Assembly: GCA_037954235.1 (NCBI GenBank)
Contig: JBBMOA010000004.1
Coordinates: forward strand, 29,865,420 to 29,929,419
Length of the DNA: 64,000 nucleotides
Direction of reading: 5' to 3'
DNA from: Aulostomus chinensis
Lineage: Eukaryota; Chordata; Actinopteri; Syngnathiformes; Aulostomidae
A program made the position numbers and the translations under genes. The notes under the pieces are model-generated. The model was not told where the DNA came from. It was given only the letters and a program-made list of their open reading frames with translations, and ran no database searches. Positions within the stretch are counted from its first letter, which is position 1. Every line of letters begins with the position of its first letter. Of the stretch, positions 1 through 11,638 are shown piece by piece.

Positions 1-172
1 TGGAAATGCAACTCTAAATTGACCGTAGGTATGGCTGTGAGTGTGAATGGTTGTCTGTCAATATTTGTTGGCTGCGGTGGACTGCGATGGACCACTGACC
101 TGTCCAAGGTAATGTCCCCTCTGGGATAGGCTCCAGCCCCACCCTGTGACCCTTAACAGGATAAGCGGAAAA
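1..172 (+). mobile_element. L2-clade LINE 3' tail fragment
   Basis: The sequence reads as the conserved teleost L2/Maui-type 3' end: a 'taaattg' start, a 'gggataggctccagccc' core and a final 'aggataagcgg' leading into (ATGG)n. It is truncated by the window start, has no coding sequence and is diverged from the usual form. The family call comes from recognised motifs only. Confidence 0.6.
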
Positions 173-190
173 ATGGATGGATGGATGGAC

Positions 191-222
<32 letters not shown>

Positions 223-231
223 AGATGGGTG
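173..231 (+). repeat. (ATGG)n microsatellite tail of the LINE
   Basis: About 14 tetranucleotide repeats with a few substitutions (gacgg, gatag) follow directly on the L2-type tail, as expected for the reverse-transcription tail of that LINE family. Confidence 0.8.
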
Positions 232-300
232 GGTGATCACTCACAGGACTGTGAGTCTCTCACTCTGACCGCTTCATGCTATGGGACTTACACTGACGTA

Positions 301-373
301 ACCTGATTAGCTCAGTCAGTCGAGCATGAGACTCTTAGTCTCAGGGTTGTTGGTTCAAGCCCCATGTTGGGTG
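301..373 (+). tRNA. tRNA-Lys(CTT)-like, possibly a pseudogene
   Basis: A 73-nt cloverleaf can be drawn. All seven acceptor pairs form, with G-T wobbles; the D stem is gctc/gagc; the anticodon stem is tgaga/tctca around a loop with anticodon CTT. The T stem (gttgg/cccat) has one T-C mismatch, and position 38 is G instead of the usual A. It may be a weakened gene or the head of a tRNA-derived SINE, but no SINE body was recognised downstream. Confidence 0.55.
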
Positions 374-603
374 TTGATCTTAAACACCACTGCTTGTCCT
401 CTCAGTTTTGAAAGCTTTGTTTGTAAATTGTCAGAAAAATCAGTGAATAAACAATACAAACTGAGGCTTTGTCAGAAATTCCATGCTTCCAAACTAACCA
501 ATATGAAAAAAACAAAAGGTGAGACTTTTTCGTGCATTCGAAAAATTTGTATGCGCTTCATTGTATCCGCTCTCTATACTTCCATGCATCCCAGCTTATT
601 TCT

Positions 604-821
604 GTTAAGGGTTGCAGGGGGAGGCTGGAGCCTTTCCCAGTGGCTTTCAGGTGAGAGGCAGGTTTCACCCTGGACAGGTAGCCAGTCCATTGCAGACAGA
701 ATACCCACGCAGGCACGGAGAGAACATGCACACACCACACAGAAAGAACCTGTGCTCGAGCCAGGACTTGAACTTGCTTTGAGGCGACACTGTTAACCAC
801 GGTACCACCGTGCCACCCATT
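604..821 (-). mobile_element. L2-type LINE/SINE tail fragment, inverted
   Basis: On the minus strand this is the teleost L2-related module that begins 'ggtggcacggtggtacc' and later has the 'gagaacatg...cctgcgtggg' and 'ggataggctccagcc'-like blocks, in diverged form. The middle part is shorter than in typical copies, suggesting an internal deletion. Confidence 0.55.
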
Positions 822-822
822 G

Positions 823-2414
823 ACTGTAACACATTGTAAACAATATACACTCTTGTTATCATACAACACGTAGCCCTGTACAAAAATCAAATAAATTACA
901 TCGCATAAAAAGCATAAAAAGATGTGTTAAAAAGTTCAAAAATAAATAGAGTTCATGATCTTTAAAATTGGTTATAATGTGAGCAGGTTAAAAGCATAAA
1001 TATAATATGTAACATTTAAAAAGTAAAACTATTTACAGTTAAAAAATAAATTCATATAAAGGTCTTTAAGTTTTCTGAGTCTGTAAAAGATCAGTGATCT
1101 GAGAATAAGGAGAGGGGAAGAAGCCGTGTTTATATGAAACCTCAATTGTTACCTGTCAATCATTTCATTCCTGTCTTATCTTTGGGTGTATTAAGACCGC
1201 AAAAGCCAATGAGAGGAAAGTTACTGTGTAAGGGGTGGGACTAGTGGCGCAGGTTTGTGAGGTGAGTAGTTAGCGCGCATGGGGAGAGAAACAGAGGCAA
1301 TGATCAGAAAGTTAAGAGGGGAGGCATCGTTTGTGTGGAGAGCATTTAAGTTTATTTTGGAGGTCGACGACTGGTGGTCCTGATGTAAAGTTCTGTGTGA
1401 CCTTCGAGAGGTGAATATTTATGCCTGTATTTGCGCTTTATCTAACTGTTATAGTGAAAAGAGACTGGATGTGTACATGGTTAGCGACGTGCTAGCTAGG
1501 GATAGCATTCCGTGCTAATGTGCCAGCAGATCGTAGCTTTAGCGTTGTAATATTTTTGTAGCGAAAGTAAAGGTAATGCGAATTCGACACGAGATAATGT
1601 TTGATAATTGTGGCTAAATTAAGATAATATGCTTGAAGGAGACGGACATTGGAGAGAGAGAGACGGGTTTCCATCCGATGGCTCTGCTGTTCTGCTGTGC
1701 CCTGTCCTGCTGTGTTTTCTTCTTCGTGACTTTCGCTGTCCCGCCATTGCGTGTGAGTGTTTGGATTGTGACTTCCACCGCCATTGCCATTACCATTCAG
1801 ACTCTCATCCTCCATTCCCGTTCTCCCCCTTCTAATAAAACCCTGGATTTGTGAGGACTAACATACACATGCACTTGCTTTTATTGTGTGCTCAGCTGCG
1901 AGTGAAGCGGCCATTACAGTTGTGAAGCCCCGACCGCACACGAGCTTCAATAAACAGGCCTGAAACAGGTAAAAATTTAATTTAAGGTGTTTCATATGAA
2001 TGTGTGTGTGCCCACAGGTAAAATATTGAGTTTTAGTTGTTGTAAATTAAAGAATACCGTTTTAGAAGGTAACTTAAGGATTCTGAAAGGGATTAAATAT
2101 GATGTATATTTTAAAAAAACTAAAGGGTTATCTTTTGTAGAGGAAACTTTTTCCTTACAATTGAGGTGTAAAGGATGACTTGAGGGTATTTTATGTGAAA
2201 CTATCTAACTAAAAAAGATTTTTATTTTCATTGAAACGAAAGTTCAGAACCAAGAAAGACACTGTTTATTTTGTTTTGAAAATCCTCTTACTCATTGTTA
2301 ATAATTTTGTTCATTGTATTTTTATAATACTAGAATATATTCAATTTTTATTTCATCCATCTCTGTGAACAAGTACCTGTGAAGGATTAATTTGCAATTC
2401 TTTTAACTTCAGCT
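823..2414. other. unassigned region left of the 5S array
   Basis: No gene or RNA is recognisable in these 1.6 kb. Polyadenylation-like AATAAA motifs lie near 1836 and 1950, and the stretch 1200-1500 is richer in GC and CpG than its surroundings. A transcribed repeat or LTR is possible, but nothing supports a family. Confidence 0.3.
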
Positions 2415-2710
2415 TGAGGAAAGGGCAGCTTTGAGTCTTTGGGGACCAGCATGAGCGACCTTCCCTCACACATTTCTTCTTGAAGCGCCCTCCGCAGCTT
2501 TGAAATTGAATGTCATGCAGCGTGTAATTTGAAGTCGACAGATGGCAGATGCAGTACTTTTCTCTAGATGACATCAACATTCTTTTCTTTTATTGACAGG
2601 ACACCTATTTGACGTTTGAAAAGACCGTGAGGCTGTTGCACATCACATTTTTTTTAGAGGTTGTAAAGTGAGTGAAATGGATATAGAGCCCATGTGTGTA
2701 AGAGTCAAGG

Positions 2711-2829
2711 TCTTACGGCCATACCACTCTGAACACGCCCGATCTCATCTGATCTCGGAAGCTTAGCAGGGTCGGGCCTGGTTAGTACTTGGATGGAAGA
2801 CCGCCTGGGAATACCAGGTGCTGTAAACT
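2711..2829 (+). rRNA. 5S rRNA, HOR1 unit A
   Basis: Full length (119 nt). G1 is replaced by T, loop C has CAT for CGT, and the 3' end reads ctgtaaact, which weakens helix I. Confidence 0.9.
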
Positions 2830-3138
2830 TTTTTGTTTCATTGTGAGGAAAGGGCCGCTTTGAGTCTTTGGGGACCAGCATGAGCGAGCTTCCCTCACAC
2901 ACCTTTTCTTGAAGCGCCCTCCGCAGCTTTGGAATGGAATGTCATGCAGTGGTTCATTTGAAGAAGACAGATGGCAGATGCAGTACTTTTCTCTCGATGA
3001 CATCAACATTCTTTTCTTTTATTGACAGGACACGTATTTGGCGTTTGAAAAGACCCTGAGGCTGTTGCGCATCACTTTTTTTCTGAGGTTGTAAAGTGTG
3101 TGAAATGGATATATAGCCCATGTGTGTCAGAGTCAGGG

Positions 3139-3247
3139 GCTTACGGCCATACCAGTCTGAACTCGTCTGATCTCGGAAGCTAAGCAGGGTCGGGCCTGTT
3201 TAGTACTTGGATGGAAGACCGCCTGGGAATACCAGGTGCTGTAAGCT
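3139..3247 (+). pseudogene. 5S rRNA deletion variant, HOR1 unit B
   Basis: 109 nt. It lacks about nt 24-33 (acgcccgatc) and has C16G. The internal control region after nt 50 is present. Confidence 0.9.
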
Positions 3248-3557
3248 TTTTTGTTTCTTTGTGAGGAAAGGGCAGCTTTGAGTCTTTGGGGCCAGCATGA
3301 GCGAGCTTCCCTCACACACCTTTTCTTGAAGCGCCTTTCTGCAGCTTTGAAATTGAATGTCATGCAGCGTGTAATTTGAAGTAGACAGATGGCAGATGCA
3401 GTACTTTTCTCTAGATGACATCAACATTCTTTTCTTTGTATTGACAGGACACCTATTTGGCGTTTGAAAAGACCGTGAGGCTTTTGCACGTCACTTTTTT
3501 TCTGAAGTTGTAAAGTGAGTGAAATGAATATAGAGCCCATGTGTGTAAGAGTGAAAG

Positions 3558-3676
3558 GCTTACGGCCATACCACTCTGAACACGCCCGATCTCGTCTGAT
3601 CTCGGAAGCTAAGCAGGGTCGGGCCTGGTTAGTACTTGGATGGGAGACCGCCTGGGAATACCAGGTGCTTTAAGCT
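3558..3676 (+). rRNA. 5S rRNA, HOR1 unit C
   Basis: Full length; the only clear change is G to T close to the 3' end (ctttaagct). Confidence 0.93.
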
Positions 3677-3985
3677 TTTTTGTTTCTTTGTGAGGAAAGG
3701 GCAGCTTTTCGTGTTTGGGGACCAGCATGAGCGAGCTTCCCTCACACACCTTTTCTTGAAGCGCCCTCCGCAGCTTTGGAATGGAATGTCATGCAGTGGT
3801 TAATTTGAAGTAGACAGATGGCAGATGCAGTACTTTTCTCTCGATGACATCAACATTCTTTTCTTTTATTGACAGGACACGTATTTGGCGTGTGAAAAGA
3901 CCCTGAGGCTGTTGCGCATCACTTTTTTTCTGAGGTTGTAAAGTGTGTGAAATGGATATAGAGCCCATGTGTGTCAGAGTCAAGG

Positions 3986-4104
3986 GCTTACGGCGATACC
4001 ACTCTGAACACGCCCGATCTCGTCTGATCTCGGAAGCTAAGCAGGGTCGGGCCTGGTTAGTACTTGGATGGAAGACCGCCTGGGAATACCAGGTGCTGTA
4101 AGCT
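3986..4104 (+). rRNA. 5S rRNA, HOR1 unit D
   Basis: Full length with C10G (cggcgat) and ggatggaagacc in box C. Confidence 0.92.
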
Positions 4105-4415
4105 TTTTTGTTTCTTTGTGAGGAAAGGGCAGCTTTTAGTCTTTGGGGACCAGCATGAGCGAGCTTCCCTCACACACCTTTTCTTGAAGCGCCTTTCTGC
4201 AGCTTTGAAATGGAATGTCAAGCAGTGGTTAATTTGAAGAAGACAGATGGAGGATGCAGTACTTTTCTCTCGATGACATCAACATTCTTTTCTTTGTATT
4301 GACAGGACACCTATTTGACGTGTGAAAAGACCCTGAGGCTGTTGCGCATCACTTTTTTTCTGAGGTTGTAAAGTGAGTGAAATGGATATAGAGCCCATGT
4401 GTGTCAGGGTCAGGG

Positions 4416-4524
4416 GCTTACGGCCATACCAGTCTGAACTTGTCTGATCTCGGAAGCTAAGCAAGGTCGGGCCTGGTAGGTACTTGGATGGGAGACCGCC
4501 TGGGAATACCAGGTGCTTTAAGCT
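4416..4524 (+). pseudogene. 5S rRNA deletion variant, HOR1 unit E
   Basis: 109 nt with the same 10-nt deletion, plus gaacttgtctg, gcaaggtcgg and a changed tggtaggta segment. Confidence 0.9.
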
Positions 4525-4835
4525 TTTTTGTTTCATTGTGAGGAAAGGTCACCTTTGAGTGTTTGGGGACCAGCATGAGCGAGCTTCCCTCACACACCTT
4601 TTCTTGAAGCGCCTTTCTGCAGCTTTGAAATTGAATGTCATGCAGCGTGTAATTTGAAGTAGACAGATGGCAGATGCAGTACTTTTCTCTAGATGACATC
4701 AACATTCTTTTCTTTTATTGACAGGACACCTATTTGACGTTTGAAAAGACCGTGAGGCTGTTGCACATCACATTTTTTTTAGAGGTTGTAAAGTGAGTGA
4801 AATGGATATAGAGCCCATGTGTGTAAGAGTCAAGG

Positions 4836-4954
4836 TCTTACGGCCATACCACTCTGAACACGCCCGATCTCATCTGATCTCGGAAGCTTAGCAGGGTCGG
4901 GCCTGGTTAGTACTTGGATGGAAGACCGCCTGGGAATACCAGGTGCTGTAAACT
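4836..4954 (+). rRNA. 5S rRNA, HOR2 unit A
   Basis: Same T1 and ctgtaaact type as the copy at 2711. Confidence 0.9.
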
Positions 4955-5263
4955 TTTTTGTTTCATTGTGAGGAAAGGGCCGCTTTGAGTCTTTGGGGAC
5001 CAGCATGAGCGAGCTTCCCTCACACACCTTTTCTTGAAGCGCCCTCCGCAGCTTTGGAATGGAATGTCATGCAGTGGTTCATTTGAAGAAGACAGATGGC
5101 AGATGCAGTACTTTTCTCTCGATGACATCAACATTCTTTTCTTTTATTGACAGGACACGTATTTGGCGTTTGAAAAGACCCTGAGGCTGTTGCGCATCAC
5201 GTTTTTTCTGAGGTTGTAAAGTGAGTGAAATGGATATAGAGCCCATGTGTGTCAGGGTCAGGG

Positions 5264-5372
5264 GCTTACGGCCATACCAGTCTGAACTCGTCTGATCTCG
5301 GAAGCTAAGCAGGGTCGGGCCTGTTTAGTACTTGGATGGAAGACCGCCTGGGAATACCAGGTGCTGTAAGCT
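5264..5372 (+). pseudogene. 5S rRNA deletion variant, HOR2 unit B
   Basis: 109 nt, gaactcgtctg junction, C16G and cctgttta. Confidence 0.9.
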
Positions 5373-5683
5373 TTTTTGTTTCTTTGTGAGGAAAGGGCAG
5401 CTTTGAGTCTTTGGGGACCAGCATGAGCGAGCTTCCCTCACACACCTTTTCTTGAAGCGCCTTTCTGCAGCTTTGAAATTGAATGTCATGCAGCGTGTAA
5501 TTTGAAGTAGACAGATGGCAGATGCAGTACTTTTCTCTAGATGACATCAACATTCTTTTCTTTGTATTGACAGGACACCTATTTGGCGTTTGAAAAGACC
5601 GTGAGGCTTTTGCACGTCGCTTTTTTTCTGAGGTTGTAAAGTGAGTGAAATGAATATAGAGCCCATGTGTGTAAGAGTGAAAG

Positions 5684-5802
5684 GCTTACGGCCATACCAC
5701 TCTGAACACGCCCGATCTCGTCTGATCTCGGAAGCTAAGCAGGGTCGGGCCTGGTTAGTACTTGGATGGGAGACCGCCTGGGAATACCAGGTGCTGTAAG
5801 CT
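5684..5802 (+). rRNA. 5S rRNA, HOR2 unit C, consensus copy
   Basis: Matches the window consensus throughout, with ggatgggagacc in box C, a paired helix I end (gcttac/gtaagc) and a T-run terminator. One of the best candidates for an active gene. Confidence 0.96.
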
Positions 5803-6111
5803 TTTTTGTTTCTTTGTGAGGAAAGGGCAGCTTTTAGTGTTTGGGGACCAGCATGAGCGAGCTTCCCTCACACACCTTTTCTTGAAGCGCCCTCCGCAGC
5901 TTTGGAATGGAATGTCATGCAGTGGTTAATTTGAAGTAGACAGATGGCAGATGCAGTACTTTTCTCTCGATGACATCAACATTCTTTTCTTTTATTGACA
6001 GGACACGTATTTGGCGTGTGAAAAGACCCTGAGGCTGTTGCGCATCACTTTTTTTCTGAGGTTGTAAAGTGTGTGAAATGGATACAGAGCCCATGTGTGT
6101 CAGAGTCAAGG

Positions 6112-6230
6112 GCTTACGGCGATACCACTCTGAACACGCCCGATCTCGTCTGATCTCGGAAGCTAAGCAGGGTCGGGCCTGGTTAGTACTTGGATGGGAG
6201 ACCGCCTGGGAATACCAGGTGCTGTAAGCT
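6112..6230 (+). rRNA. 5S rRNA, HOR2 unit D
   Basis: Full length with C10G, but with the consensus ggatgggagacc box C, unlike the other D units. Confidence 0.93.
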
Positions 6231-6540
6231 TTTTTGTTTCTTTGTGAGGAAAGGGCAGCTTTTAGTCTTTGGGTACCAGCATGAGCGAGCTTCCCTCACA
6301 CACCTTTTCTTGAAGCGCCCTCCGCAGCTTTGGAATGGAATGTCAAGCAGTGGTTAATTTGAAGAAGACAGATGGAGGATGCAGTACTTTTCTCTCGATG
6401 ACATCAACATTCTTTTCTTTGTATTGACAGGACACCTATTTGACGTGTGAAAAGACCCTGAGGCTGTTGCGCATCACTTTTTTTCTGAGGTTGTAAAGTG
6501 AGTGAAATGGATATAGAGCCCATGTGTGTCAGGGTCAGGG

Positions 6541-6649
6541 GCTTACGGCCATACCAGTCTGAACTTGTCTGATCTCGGAAGCTAAGCAAGGTCGGGCCTG
6601 GTAAGTACTTGGATGGGAGACCGCCTGGGAATACCAGGTGCTTTAAGCT
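6541..6649 (+). pseudogene. 5S rRNA deletion variant, HOR2 unit E
   Basis: 109 nt, gaacttgtctg junction, gcaagg, and ctttaagct at the 3' end. Confidence 0.9.
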
Positions 6650-6960
6650 TTTTTGTTTCATTGTGAGGAAAGGTCAGCTTTGAGTGTTTGGGGACCAGCA
6701 TGAGCGAGCTTCCCTCACACACCTTTTCTTGAAGCGCCTTTCTGCAGCTTTGAAATTGAATGTCATGCAGCGTGTAATTTGAAGTAGACAGATGGCAGAT
6801 GCAGTACTTTTCTCTAGATGACATCAACATTCTTTTCTTTTATTGACAGGACACCTATTTGACGTTTGAAAAGACCGTGAGGCTGTTGCACATCACATTT
6901 TTTTTAGAGGTTGTAAAGTGAGTGAAATGGATATAGAGCCCATGTGTGTAAGAGTCAAGG

Positions 6961-7079
6961 TCTTACGGCCATACCACTCTGAACACGCCCGATCTCATCT
7001 GATCTCGGAAGCTTAGCAGGGTCGGGCCTGGTTAGTACTTGGATGGAAGACCGCCTGGGAATACCAGGTGCTGTAAACT
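6961..7079 (+). rRNA. 5S rRNA, HOR3 unit A
   Basis: T1 and ctgtaaact type. Confidence 0.9.
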
Positions 7080-7388
7080 TTTTTGTTTCATTGTGAGGAA
7101 AGGGCCGCTTTGAGTCTTTGGGGACCAGCATGAGCGAGCTTCCCTCACACACCTTTTCTTGAAGCGCCCTCCGCAGCTTTGGAATGGAATGTCATGCAGT
7201 GGTTCATTTGAAGAAGACAGATGGCAGATGCAGTACTTTTCTCTCGATGACATCAACATTCTTTTCTTTTATTGACAGGACACGTATTTGGCGTTTGAAA
7301 AGACCCTGAGGCTGTTGCGCATCACTTTTTTTCTGAGGTTGTAAAGTGTGTGAAATGGATATAGAGCCCATGTGTGTCAGAGTCAGGG

Positions 7389-7497
7389 GCTTACGGCCAT
7401 ACCAGTCTGAACTCGTCTGATCTCGGAAGCTAAGCAGGGTCGGGCCTGTTTAGTACTTGGATGGAAGACCGCCTGGGAATACCAGGTGCTGTAAGCT
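7389..7497 (+). pseudogene. 5S rRNA deletion variant, HOR3 unit B
   Basis: 109 nt, gaactcgtctg junction. Confidence 0.9.
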
Positions 7498-7807
7498 TTT
7501 TTGTTTCTTTGTGAGGAAAGGGCAGCTTTGAGTCTTTGGGGCCAGCATGAGCGAGCTTCCCTCACACACCTTTTCTTGAAGCGCCTTTCTGCAGCTTTGA
7601 AATTGAATGTCATGCAGCGTGTAATTTGAAGTAGACAGATGGCAGATGCAGTACTTTTCTCTAGATGACATCAACATTCTTTTCTTTGTATTGACAGGAC
7701 ACCTATTTGGCGTTTGAAAAGACCGTGAGGCTTTTGCACGTCACTTTTTTTCTGAGGTTGTAAAGTGAGTGAAATGAATATAGAGCCCATGTGTGTAAGA
7801 GTGAAAG

Positions 7808-7926
7808 GCTTACGGCCATACCACTCTGAACACGCCCGATCTCGTCTGATCTCGGAAGCTAAGCAGGGTCGGGCCTGGTTAGTACTTGGATGGGAGACCG
7901 CCTGGGAATACCAGGTGCTTTAAGCT
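7808..7926 (+). rRNA. 5S rRNA, HOR3 unit C
   Basis: Full length; ctttaagct end as in HOR1. Confidence 0.93.
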
Positions 7927-8235
7927 TTTTTGTTTCTTTGTGAGGAAAGGGCAGCTTTTCGTGTTTGGGGACCAGCATGAGCGAGCTTCCCTCACACACC
8001 TTTTCTTGAAGCGCCCTCCGCAGCTTTGGAATGGAATGTCATGCAGTGGTTAATTTGAAGTAGACAGATGGCAGATGCAGTACTTTTCTCTCGATGACAT
8101 CAACATTCTTTTCTTTTATTGACAGGACACGTATTTGGCGTGTGAAAAGACCCTGAGGCTGTTGCGCATCACTTTTTTTCTGAGGTTGTAAAGTGTGTGA
8201 AATGGATATAGAGCCCATGTGTGTCAGAGTCAAGG

Positions 8236-8354
8236 GCTTACGGCGATACCACTCTGAACACGCCCGATCTCGTCTGATCTCGGAAGCTAAGCAGGGTCGG
8301 GCCTGGTTAGTACTTGGATGGAAGACCGCCTGGGAATACCAGGTGCTGTAAGCT
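8236..8354 (+). rRNA. 5S rRNA, HOR3 unit D
   Basis: Full length with C10G and ggatggaagacc. Confidence 0.92.
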
Positions 8355-8665
8355 TTTTTGTTTCTTTGTGAGGAAAGGGCAGCTTTTAGTCTTTGGGGAC
8401 CAGCATGAGCGAGCTTCCCTCACACACCTTTTCTTGAAGCGCCTTTCTGCAGCTTTGAAATGGAATGTCAAGCAGTGGTTAATTTGAAGAAGACAGATGG
8501 AGGATGCAGTACTTTTCTCTCGATGACATCAACATTCTTTTCTTTGTATTGACAGGACACCTATTTGACGTGTGAAAAGACCCTGAGGCTGTTGCGCATC
8601 ACTTTTTTTCTGAGGTTGTAAAGTGAGTGAAATGGATATAGAGCCCATGTGTGTCAGGGTCAGGG

Positions 8666-8774
8666 GCTTACGGCCATACCAGTCTGAACTTGTCTGATCT
8701 CGGAAGCTAAGCAAGGTCGGGCCTGGTAAGTACTTGGATGGGAGACCGCCTGGGAATACCAGGTGCTTTAAGCT
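8666..8774 (+). pseudogene. 5S rRNA deletion variant, HOR3 unit E
   Basis: 109 nt, gaacttgtctg junction, gcaagg, tggtaagta. Confidence 0.9.
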
Positions 8775-9085
8775 TTTTTGTTTCATTGTGAGGAAAGGTC
8801 ACCTTTGAGTGTTTGGGGACCAGCATGAGCGAGCTTCCCTCACACACCTTTTCTTGAAGCGCCTTTCTGCAGCTTTGAAATTGAATGTCATGCAGCGTGT
8901 AATTTGAAGTAGACAGATGGCAGATGCAGTACTTTTCTCTAGATGACATCAACATTCTTTTCTTTTATTGACAGGACACCTATTTGACGTTTGAAAAGAC
9001 CGTGAGGCTGTTGCACATCACATTTTTTTTAGAGGTTGTAAAGTGAGTGAAATGGATATAGAGCCCATGTGTGTAAGAGTCAAGG

Positions 9086-9204
9086 TCTTACGGCCATACC
9101 ACTCTGAACACGCCCGATCTCATCTGATCTCGGAAGCTTAGCAGGGTCGGGCCTGGTTAGTACTTGGATGGAAGACCGCCTGGGAATACCAGGTGCTGTA
9201 AACT
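9086..9204 (+). rRNA. 5S rRNA, HOR4 unit A
   Basis: T1 and ctgtaaact type. Confidence 0.9.
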
Positions 9205-9513
9205 TTTTTGTTTCATTGTGAGGAAAGGGCCGCTTTGAGTCTTTGGGGACCAGCATGAGCGAGCTTCCCTCACACACCTTTTCTTGAAGCGCCCTCCGCA
9301 GCTTTGGAATGGAATGTCATGCAGTGGTTCATTTGAAGAAGACAGATGGCAGATGCAGTACTTTTCTCTCGATGACATCAACATTCTTTTCTTTTATTGA
9401 CAGGACACGTATTTGGCGTTTGAAAAGACCCTGAGGCTGTTGCGCATCACTTTTTTTCTGAGGTTGTAAAGTGTGTGAAATGGATATAGAGCCCATGTGT
9501 GTCAGAGTCAGGG

Positions 9514-9622
9514 GCTTACGGCCATACCAGTCTGAACTCGTCTGATCTCGGAAGCTAAGCAGGGTCGGGCCTGTTTAGTACTTGGATGGAAGACCGCCTG
9601 GGAATACCAGGTGCTGTAAGCT
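9514..9622 (+). pseudogene. 5S rRNA deletion variant, HOR4 unit B
   Basis: 109 nt, gaactcgtctg junction. Confidence 0.9.
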
Positions 9623-9932
9623 TTTTTGTTTCTTTGTGAGGAAAGGGCAGCTTTGAGTCTTTGGGGCCAGCATGAGCGAGCTTCCCTCACACACCTTTTC
9701 TTGAAGCGCCTTTCTGCAGCTTTGAAATTGAATGTCATGCAGCGTGTAATTTGAAGTAGACAGATGGCAGATGCAGTACTTTTCTCTAGATGACATCAAC
9801 ATTCTTTTCTTTGTATTGACAGGACACCTATTTGGCGTTTGAAAAGACCGTGAGGCTTTTGCACGTCACTTTTTTTCTGAGGTTGTAAAGTGAGTGAAAT
9901 GAATATAGAGCCCATGTGTGTAAGAGTGAAAG

Positions 9933-10051
9933 GCTTACGGCCATACCACTCTGAACACGCCTGATCTCGTCTGATCTCGGAAGCTAAGCAGGGTCGGGCC
10001 TGGTTAGTACTTGGATGGGAGACCGCCTGGGAATACCAGGTGCTGTAAGCT
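9933..10051 (+). rRNA. 5S rRNA, HOR4 unit C
   Basis: Full length; one C to T change in helix III (cgcctgatctcg). Confidence 0.93.
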
Positions 10052-10361
10052 TTTTTGTTTCTTTGTGAGGAAAGGGCAGCTTTGAGTCTTTGGGGACCAG
10101 CATGAGCGAGCTTCCCTCACACACCTTTTCTTGAAGCGCCTTTCTGCAGCTTTGAAATTGAATGTCATGCAGCGTGTAATTTGAAGTCGACAGATGGCAG
10201 ATGCAGTACTTTTCTCTAGATGACATCAACATTCTTTTCTTTTATTGACAGGACACCTATTTGACGTTTGAAAAGACCGTGAGGCTGTTGCACATCACAT
10301 TTTTTTTGAGGTTGTAAAGTGAGTGAAATGGATATAGAGCCCATGTGTGTAAGAGTCAAGG

Positions 10362-10480
10362 GCTTACGGCCATACCACTCTGAACACGCCTGATCTCGTC
10401 TGATCTCGGAAGCTAAGCAGGGTCGGGCCTGGTTAGTACTTGGATGGAAGACCGCCTGGGAATACCAGGTGCTGTAAGCT
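10362..10480 (+). rRNA. 5S rRNA
   Basis: Full length with cgcctgatctcg and ggatggaagacc; C10 is normal, unlike the D units at this place in earlier repeats. Confidence 0.92.
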
Positions 10481-10791
10481 TTTTTGTTTCTTTGTGAGGA
10501 AAGGGCAGCTTTTAGTCTTTGGGGACCAGCATGAGCGAGCTTCCCTCACACACCTTTTCTTGAAGCGCCTTTCTGCAGCTTTGAAATGGAATCTCATGCA
10601 GCGTGTAATTTGAAGTAGACAGATGGAGGATGCAGTACTTTTCTCTCGATGACATCAACATTCTTTTCTTTGTATTGACAGGACACCTATTTGACGTGTG
10701 AAAAGACCCTGTGGCTGTTGCGCATCACTTTTTTTCTGAGGTTGTAAAGTGAGTGAAATGGATATAGAGCCCATGTGTGTCAGGGTCAGGG

Positions 10792-10900
10792 GCTTACGGC
10801 CATACCAGTCTGAACTCGTCTGATCTCGGAAGCTAAGCAGGGTCGGGCCTGGTTAGTACTTGGATGGGAGACCGCCTGGGAATACCAGGTGCTGTAAGCT
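10792..10900 (+). pseudogene. 5S rRNA deletion variant
   Basis: 109 nt. B-type junction (gaactcgtctg) but with consensus cctggttag and ggatgggagacc, so it looks recombinant. Confidence 0.9.
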
Positions 10901-11210
10901 TTTTTGTTTCTTTGTGAGGAAAGGGCAGCTTTGAGTCTTTGGGGACCAGCATGAGCGAGCTTCCCTCACACACCTTTCCTTGAAGCGCCCTCCGCAGCTT
11001 TGGAATGGAATGTCATGTAGTGGTTAATTTGAAGTTGACAGATGGCAGATGCAGTACTTTTCTCTAGATGACATCAACATTCTTTTCTTTGTATTGACAG
11101 GACACCTATTTGGCGTGTGAAAAGACCATGAGGCTTTTGCACGTCACTTTTTTTCTGAGGTTGTAAAGTGAGTGAAATGGATATAGAGCCCATGTGTGTA
11201 AGAGTCAAGG

Positions 11211-11329
11211 GCATACGGCCATACCACTCTGAACACGCCCGATCTCGTCTGATCTCGGAAGCTAAGCAGGGTCGGGCCTGGTTAGTACTTGGATAGGAGT
11301 CCGCCTGGGACTACCCGGTGCTGTAAACT
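11211..11329 (+). pseudogene. 5S rRNA, degenerate
   Basis: Full length but damaged: gcatac at the start, ggataggagtcc in box C, ctacccgg and ctgtaaact. The box C changes should impair TFIIIA binding. Confidence 0.8.
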
Positions 11330-11638
11330 TTTTTGTTTCATTGTGAGGAAAGGGCCGCTTTGAGTCTTTGGGGACCAGCATGAGCGAGCTTCCCTCACAC
11401 ACCTTGTCTTGAAGCGCCCTCCGCAGCTTTGGAATGGAATGTCATGCAGTGGTTCATTTGAAGAAGACAGATGGCAGATGCAGTACTTTTCTCTCGATGA
11501 CATCAACATTCTTTTCTTTTATTGACAGGACACGTATTTGGCGTGTGAAAAGACCCTGAGGCTGTTGCGCATCACTTTTTTTCTGAGGTTGTAAAGTGAG
11601 TGAAATGGATATAGAGCCCATGTGTGTCAGAGTCAGGG

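Larger units (their letters stand above)
2711..4835 (+). repeat. 5S higher-order repeat, copy 1 (units A-E)
   Basis: It contains five 5S units: A (T1 variant), B (10-nt deletion), C (full), D (C10G) and E (10-nt deletion). It is nearly identical by eye to copy 3; the differences seen are near 3110, 3506 and 4479. Confidence 0.9.
4836..6960 (+). repeat. 5S higher-order repeat, copy 2
   Basis: Same order A-E and the same 2,125-bp length as copy 1, but with more substitutions, e.g. in the spacer of unit A (5200), the end of gene C (5796) and the spacer of D (6085). It is less like its two neighbours than they are like each other. Confidence 0.9.
6961..9085 (+). repeat. 5S higher-order repeat, copy 3
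   Basis: Exactly 2,125 bp, order A-E, and very close to copy 1. Confidence 0.9.
9086..10900 (+). repeat. 5S higher-order repeat, copy 4 (partly diverged)
   Basis: Units A, B and C keep the 2,125-bp register. The fourth unit (10362) and the fifth (10792, deletion type) are shifted by 1 bp or more and differ in sequence, so the higher-order pattern fades here. Confidence 0.8.
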
